In this document: positions 6,312-9,483 of the stretch, one piece after another
Layout of the letters: each line of letters begins with the position of its first letter
Position numbering within the stretch: the first letter of the stretch is position 1
DNA from: Synechococcus sp. HW_metabat.21
GTDB taxonomy: Bacteria; Cyanobacteriota; Cyanobacteriia; PCC-6307; Cyanobiaceae
DNA: 9,483 nucleotides
Assembly: GCA_018623875.1 (NCBI GenBank)
Contig: JAAZUZ010000057.1
Location: 1 to 9,483 of the forward strand
Direction: 5' to 3'
Notes under the pieces: generated by a model
The model's input: the letters and a program-made list of their open reading frames with translations, nothing else
Databases searched by the model: none
Told to the model about the DNA's origin: nothing
Position numbers and translations under genes: made by a program

Positions 6312-7088
6312 CTGCAAAGGCAGGGTCGCCATACAGACAACCCCGATCACGGGCCCTGGGGGAAGGTTGATCGCAGGCTGCACCGCAACAACGAAACCAG
6401 CACCGGAGAGCAGCAATCCCCAAAGGGCTGAGCGCAGCAGGGCCTGCCGAAGACTCCTGGCCTTGGGCATCGCCAAGAGGGCCGGCGCAGCCATGAGACT
6501 CACGACCAAGACAATGCCAACGGCGCTCACCGCGCTGACGACCGCCGCCGCTGCAACGAGCGTCAGCAAGAAACGCAGGGTATTGACCCGCAAGCCAGCG
6601 GCCTGGGCGCCAACAGGATCAACCCCGAGATAGACGTATTGGCGATAACGAAGCACCAACAGGGCCACGATCCCCGCAAAGGCCACGAGGCTTTGGATCA
6701 GCTCACGGGGCCCCGCGGCCAGGAGGTCCCCAAACAGCACAGCCTCGAGATCGACCCGGATCCCCAACAACGGAATCAGCAAAACGCCAAGCCCCAGCGA
6801 TCCGGCCAAGACCGAATTGAGGACGGCCTCTCGGTTGCGATCCCCTTGGGGGAGGGCACTGGTCATCCGCTCCGCCGCCAGAGCAAACAACACGCCGCTG
6901 ATCAATCCGCCGAGGCCCGGCTCAATACCCCAGAACAGGGCGACGGCTAGCCCAGGCAGCACCGCGTGCGAAATCAGATTGACCTGAAAGAGCCGGCGCT
7001 GGACCAACAGTGCCGTGCCCGCCAGGGGACAGAGCATGCCCACCACCAGGGCGATCGCAAACGGTGTCAGCCACCAAGAGTCAGCCAT
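6297..7088 (-). CDS. znuB: zinc/manganese-type ABC transporter permease (ABC-3 family)
   Basis: This is an integral inner-membrane subunit of a metal-uptake ABC transporter. The 263 residues hold about eight hydrophobic segments. Family landmarks are MLCPLAGTALLVQRR at 18-32, SHAVLPG at 40-46 and the cytoplasmic coupling loop around DPVGAQAAGL at 157-166, as in ZnuB/TroC proteins. I chose the ATG at 7086-7088; a TTG at 7107-7109 would add seven residues (ending PDP) with no better ribosome site. Its stop lies 15 bases inside the end of the convergent exported-protein gene. Its start is only 32 bases from the oppositely directed regulator gene, which separates it from znuC. Zinc rather than manganese is inferred from the regulator type and the His-rich barrel; sequence alone does not decide this. 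Confidence 0.9.
   Translation of the reverse strand: MADSWWLTPFAIALVVGMLCPLAGTALLVQRRLFQVNLISHAVLPGLAVALFWGIEPGLGGLISGVLFALAAERMTSALPQGDRNREAVLNSVLAGSLGLGVLLIPLLGIRVDLEAVLFGDLLAAGPRELIQSLVAFAGIVALLVLRYRQYVYLGVDPVGAQAAGLRVNTLRFLLTLVAAAAVVSAVSAVGIVLVVSLMAAPALLAMPKARSLRQALLRSALWGLLLSGAGFVVAVQPAINLPPGPVIGVVCMATLPLQLLRR
7051..7058. repeat. HIP1 palindrome GCGATCGC
   Basis: An exact octamer near the 5' end of znuB. Confidence 0.8.
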
Positions 7089-7120
7089 AGGATCTGGAAC
7101 TACGTCCAAAGCGGAAGCGC

Positions 7121-7522
7121 ATGCCCTCCCAGGTTGCCGGCATCAGCGAGCGGCAGCAGCTGATCATCCAGCACCTGGAGGAGGCCAACCAAGAGCTGTC
7201 TGGCCAGGACTTGCACGCGCGCCTGCGGGCGAGCAACAGTCCGATGGGTCTGGCCACCGTCTACCGGCACCTGCGCCAACTGCAGCAACGGGGACAGATC
7301 CGCTGCAGACATCTCCCCAGCGGAGAAGCCCTGTTTGCCCCGTTGGGGCGAGACGAACACCACATCACCTGCGTGGACTGCGGCACAACGGCTGTGCTCA
7401 AGCGCTGCCCTGTGCACCATGTCGACCTCGAGACGGAAGACAGCCAGGGGTTCGCACTGCTCTTCCACACCCTTGAATTTTTTGGGCTGTGCGAGCAGTG
7501 CCAGGCCCGTCAACGCGACTAA
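7121..7522 (+). CDS. zur: Fur-family metal regulator, probably the zinc sensor Zur
   Basis: This is a 133-residue DNA-binding repressor or activator that responds to a metal. A winged helix fills about 1-75, with the recognition helix around GLATVYRHLRQL at 43-54. The dimerisation domain has HHITCVDCG at 80-88 and GLCEQC at 122-127, giving the two CxxC pairs (C84/C87, C124/C127) of the structural zinc site. C96, H99/H100 and H116 are candidates for the sensing site. The short C-terminus and dense Cys/His content fit Zur better than Fur, and the position among znu genes supports this; PerR or Fur cannot be fully excluded. It starts 32 bases from znuB on the other strand and its stop shares four bases (CTAA) with the znuC stop, so it exactly fills the space between znuC and znuB. 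Confidence 0.88.
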   Translation: MPSQVAGISERQQLIIQHLEEANQELSGQDLHARLRASNSPMGLATVYRHLRQLQQRGQIRCRHLPSGEALFAPLGRDEHHITCVDCGTTAVLKRCPVHHVDLETEDSQGFALLFHTLEFFGLCEQCQARQRD

Positions 7523-8235
7523 CCGCAGCATTCGTGGCCGACTCTCAAGTCACCCAATGAGCGCCGGACCGTCTCAGGCGCCCCTTGAGCCAGAAGGGAG
7601 CGATCCAACACGAGCACTTGGTCGTAGCCATCCAAGTCACTGCCCCAGTCGTGACTACTGACGACGAGGGTTAAGCCTGAATCGCAGAGTTGACGCATCA
7701 CCTGCAACAAGTTGGTGCGCGAGGGGGGGTCAATCGCCGCACAGGGCTCATCGAGAAGCAAAAGACTTGCCGGCTGCAACAAGGTCCGCGCCAAAAGAGC
7801 GCGCTGCTGCTGACCGCCTGAGAGTTCGTCCAATCGACGCGACCCCAATCCAGCAAGACCGACCCGTTGCAGCACGGCCTCGACATCGCAACAACCCGGT
7901 CGACGCCCGAAAAGGCGACCCAACGCAACCAACTCCTGCACGGTGATCGGGAAGGTCCAATCGATCGCGCTCCGCTGGGGCATCAAAGCGATCTGATGAC
8001 GAGCGAGGGCCGGTGTGAGCGGGGAGCCGGATAGCTCGATGACACCGGAGGTCACCGGTAAGTGGCCCTCGAGAGCGTGCAGGAGTGTGCTCTTACCAGC
8101 CCCATTCGGACCAACCAAGGCCACCAAAGAACCTCGGTTGACCTGAAAAGAAAGATCGTCCAAGACCAAGTGCTGACCGCGATGGACGCAGAGGTTTTGG
8201 ACTCGAAGCAAGGCGTTTAGAAGGAGTGAGTCCAA
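7519..8235 (-). CDS. znuC: zinc-type ABC transporter ATP-binding protein
   Basis: This is the cytoplasmic ATPase that drives ZnuB. All nucleotide-binding elements are present in 238 residues: Walker A GPNGAGKST at 42-50, Q-loop Q87, signature LSGGQQQR at 138-145, Walker B LLLLDEP at 158-164 and H-loop H195. The PQRSAIDWTFPITV stretch at 86-99 is typical of the Mn/Zn-type ABC ATPases. The start is a TTG at 8233-8235; no ATG lies nearby and no clear ribosome site is seen, so the first ten residues are uncertain. The C-terminus ends HECCG, a possible extra metal contact. It begins 25 bases after the stop of the barrel gene on the same strand, so the two are likely co-transcribed. Zinc is inferred from the neighbours. 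Confidence 0.9.
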   Translation of the reverse strand: MDSLLLNALLRVQNLCVHRGQHLVLDDLSFQVNRGSLVALVGPNGAGKSTLLHALEGHLPVTSGVIELSGSPLTPALARHQIALMPQRSAIDWTFPITVQELVALGRLFGRRPGCCDVEAVLQRVGLAGLGSRRLDELSGGQQQRALLARTLLQPASLLLLDEPCAAIDPPSRTNLLQVMRQLCDSGLTLVVSSHDWGSDLDGYDQVLVLDRSLLAQGAPETVRRSLGDLRVGHECCG

Positions 8236-8260
8236 GCTAGTCGGATCTCAGGCTCCTGCC

Positions 8261-9223
8261 TTAGAAGCGGAAGGTCACACCCGTACCGATGTGGTGCTGG
8301 AAGCCAACACCCCAACCCTCTCCGCCTTCTGAGCTGTAAATCGCTTCCCAATGGGCAAAGGCGACAACGTTCTCAGCAATCGGGTATTCGAACTCAATCT
8401 CACCACCCCAGTCGGTGCGTTGAGGGAGATTGGCGTAGCTACCGGGGGTATAGAAACGAGGACCGCCTGAGAGCGTCACATTGAGCTGGTCGTAATAGAA
8501 ACCGAACCCAGCCCAGGTATCGGTGTAGTTACCCAGGTAAGTCCCATCACTGTCCCAACCCGTGTTGTTGTAAGCGGACACAAAGATGCCATCGACCATA
8601 TTTTCCAAACCATCTCCCAGCGCAAAGTTCACATCACCATCACCAAAGGCATAGGTCGCACCGGCCTGCACTTCGTTGCGTAGACCAAGCTTGTCTTCAT
8701 CTTGAGTGCGCGTGATGTAGTAAGGCTTGTAGGTGGCCTGAATACTTAGGTTTTTATTCGGCTGATAGCGAGCAGAGAGATAGCCCTTGATATCCGTACG
8801 CCTCCAAGGGCTAGCCGATGTCACGACCTCATCGTCATGACCTTCTTCTTCGGCATGGTCCTCATCTTCATGCGCCTCTTCAGCCCCATGAACGTGGACT
8901 TGGCCATAAAAGTGCTCCGCTTCACCCCAAACCAGCGCCGGACCGATGGCCGCCTCAATCGCAAAGCTGCCCTCGTTGCTCAGGCCCCACTCCAGGACCG
9001 TTCCGAACAAACCGTCAATGGCGTAATGCCTGGGATGGCCTTCCAGGTTGTTCTCCAGGCCACCATGACCCTCAATCGTGAGGATGGGAGAGGCTTTGTA
9101 CTCACCAGGCTTTAGGTCAGACCCTTCCCCGCCGCCGTGAGCCAAAGCAGGCAGGCCGAACGATGCGATGCAGCCAAGGCCAACAGCGATGTTCTGAGAA
9201 AAACGAAGCAGACGGTTTTGCAT
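8261..9223 (-). CDS. outer-membrane beta-barrel protein with His/acidic-rich loop, candidate zinc-uptake porin
   Basis: The start is ATG at 9221-9223, chosen because it opens with a clean signal peptide (QNRLLRF, a hydrophobic stretch, cleavage after LPALA near residue 28); an upstream non-ATG start would put extra residues before it. The mature protein begins HGGGEG. Of the 320 residues, the rest alternates polar and aromatic strands with turns and ends VTFRF, the terminal Phe signature of outer-membrane barrels. Residues 101-132 form a loop with six histidines (104, 110, 112, 118, 123, 129) among about a dozen Glu/Asp. No TonB box or plug domain is seen, so it differs from ZnuD-type receptors. 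Placement directly before znuC suggests zinc passage or capture at the outer membrane. GC is clearly lower than its neighbours. Barrel type is fairly sure; zinc function is inference. Confidence 0.8.
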   Translation of the reverse strand: MQNRLLRFSQNIAVGLGCIASFGLPALAHGGGEGSDLKPGEYKASPILTIEGHGGLENNLEGHPRHYAIDGLFGTVLEWGLSNEGSFAIEAAIGPALVWGEAEHFYGQVHVHGAEEAHEDEDHAEEEGHDDEVVTSASPWRRTDIKGYLSARYQPNKNLSIQATYKPYYITRTQDEDKLGLRNEVQAGATYAFGDGDVNFALGDGLENMVDGIFVSAYNNTGWDSDGTYLGNYTDTWAGFGFYYDQLNVTLSGGPRFYTPGSYANLPQRTDWGGEIEFEYPIAENVVAFAHWEAIYSSEGGEGWGVGFQHHIGTGVTFRF

Positions 9224-9258
9224 GACAATGAAATGTTGTTTTAATGCGGTTAGAAGAT

Positions 9259-9483
9259 CTACTGAGAGCGACCCAAGGCCTTCCACTGCGTCGCAAGGGC
9301 ATCACCAGAAGCGCGGTTGCACACCCCTCCTTGCGCTGTCACCACCGCACAGACATTGGCGACAAACGTCGACACATAGGTCCCACCCGAGGTGACACCA
9401 TCAACAACCAAGAATTGAGGCCGATACACCGGAATTCCTGAAACCTTGCTAATTCGCCGAAGCGTCTTTGAGGGTCTTTGGGA
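9259..9483 (-). CDS. C-terminal part of an unknown protein (runs off the right edge)
   Basis: The - strand is open for 74 codons from the window edge to a TAG at 9259-9261. The residues look like real protein: YRPQFLVVDG, then TSGGTYVSTFV, and a Cys pair (C45, C55) in VCAVVTAQGGVCNR, ending KALGRSQ. There is no Met in the fragment, so the start lies outside the window. It ends 35 bases before the barrel gene on the same strand and could be the first gene of that operon. I do not recognise the family; it does not resemble the end of a ZnuA binding protein. An overlapping + strand frame at 9244-9441 is judged to be its shadow. Confidence 0.5.
   Translation of the reverse strand, partial: SQRPSKTLRRISKVSGIPVYRPQFLVVDGVTSGGTYVSTFVANVCAVVTAQGGVCNRASGDALATQWKALGRSQ

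Noticed and set aside
7100..7531. 143-residue open frame on the - strand that would bridge znuC and znuB
   Set aside because: It would give a tidy same-strand operon, but the + strand frame has the complete Fur-family winged helix and CxxC pairs, while this one has no family features.
8249..8258. CAGGCTCCTG inverted repeat between the barrel gene and znuC
   Set aside because: It has four-base arms with a two-base loop and no T-run; it is too short for a terminator.
9224..9258. AT-rich gap before the barrel gene as a Zur operator
   Set aside because: It contains ACAA and TTGT 4-base arms around a 7-base centre on the - strand, but not the 7-1-7 inverted repeat expected of a cyanobacterial Zur box. 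No good Zur box was found by eye anywhere in the znu region.
9244..9441. 65-residue open frame on the + strand at the right edge
   Set aside because: It overlaps the more protein-like - strand partial frame and shows no motif or ribosome site.

Overview
The window looks like a chromosome segment from a picocyanobacterium of the Synechococcus/Cyanobium type. The grounds are high GC, dense gene packing with almost no intergenic space, four copies of the cyanobacterial palindrome GCGATCGC (HIP1), a fused HisI-HisE enzyme, a DUF3721 protein and a cyanobacterial-style QueD-like protein. Fourteen coding regions are supported. Two run off the window edges, and the one at the left edge is weak. No RNA gene, IS element, CRISPR array or integrase was seen. 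No stretch over 300 bases lacks a gene.

Left part (1-2361): a lipoprotein adaptor of an RND-type efflux pump faces hisIE, with only two bases between their stop codons. A QueD/6-pyruvoyl-tetrahydropterin-synthase-like gene diverges from hisIE. These look like ordinary housekeeping or accessory genes, although the QueD-like protein lacks one of the usual zinc-binding histidines.

Centre (2400-6311), all on the + strand: first a small protein made of a glycine-valine pentapeptide-period repeat plus a DUF3721 Cys/His tail. An intrinsic-terminator-like hairpin follows. Then comes a tightly packed row of four genes: an M23 (LytM-type) zinc peptidase domain, a COG0701/DUF318 permease, a COG3689/TIGR03943 (YcgQ-like) membrane protein and a 437-residue exported protein with an Ig-like (Big_5) start and propeller-like repeats. 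The permease and TIGR03943 genes overlap by 25 bases, and the TIGR03943 and exported-protein genes overlap by the 4-base ATGA. This row is the best candidate for an undescribed envelope system, probably metal-related.

Right part (6297-9483): a zinc-uptake locus with an odd layout. An outer-membrane beta-barrel with a His/Asp/Glu-rich loop, znuC (ATPase) and znuB (permease) all lie on the - strand. The Fur-family regulator, probably zur, sits on the opposite strand between znuC and znuB and exactly fills the gap. No znuA (binding protein) is in the window. A read-through transcript from the barrel gene to znuB would be antisense to the whole zur gene. The barrel could admit zinc across the outer membrane, ZnuBC would move it across the inner membrane with a ZnuA encoded elsewhere, and Zur would sense the result. 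The neighbouring DUF318/TIGR03943 pair fits the same theme, because these families have been linked to Zur regulons and COG0523 metal chaperones in other bacteria.
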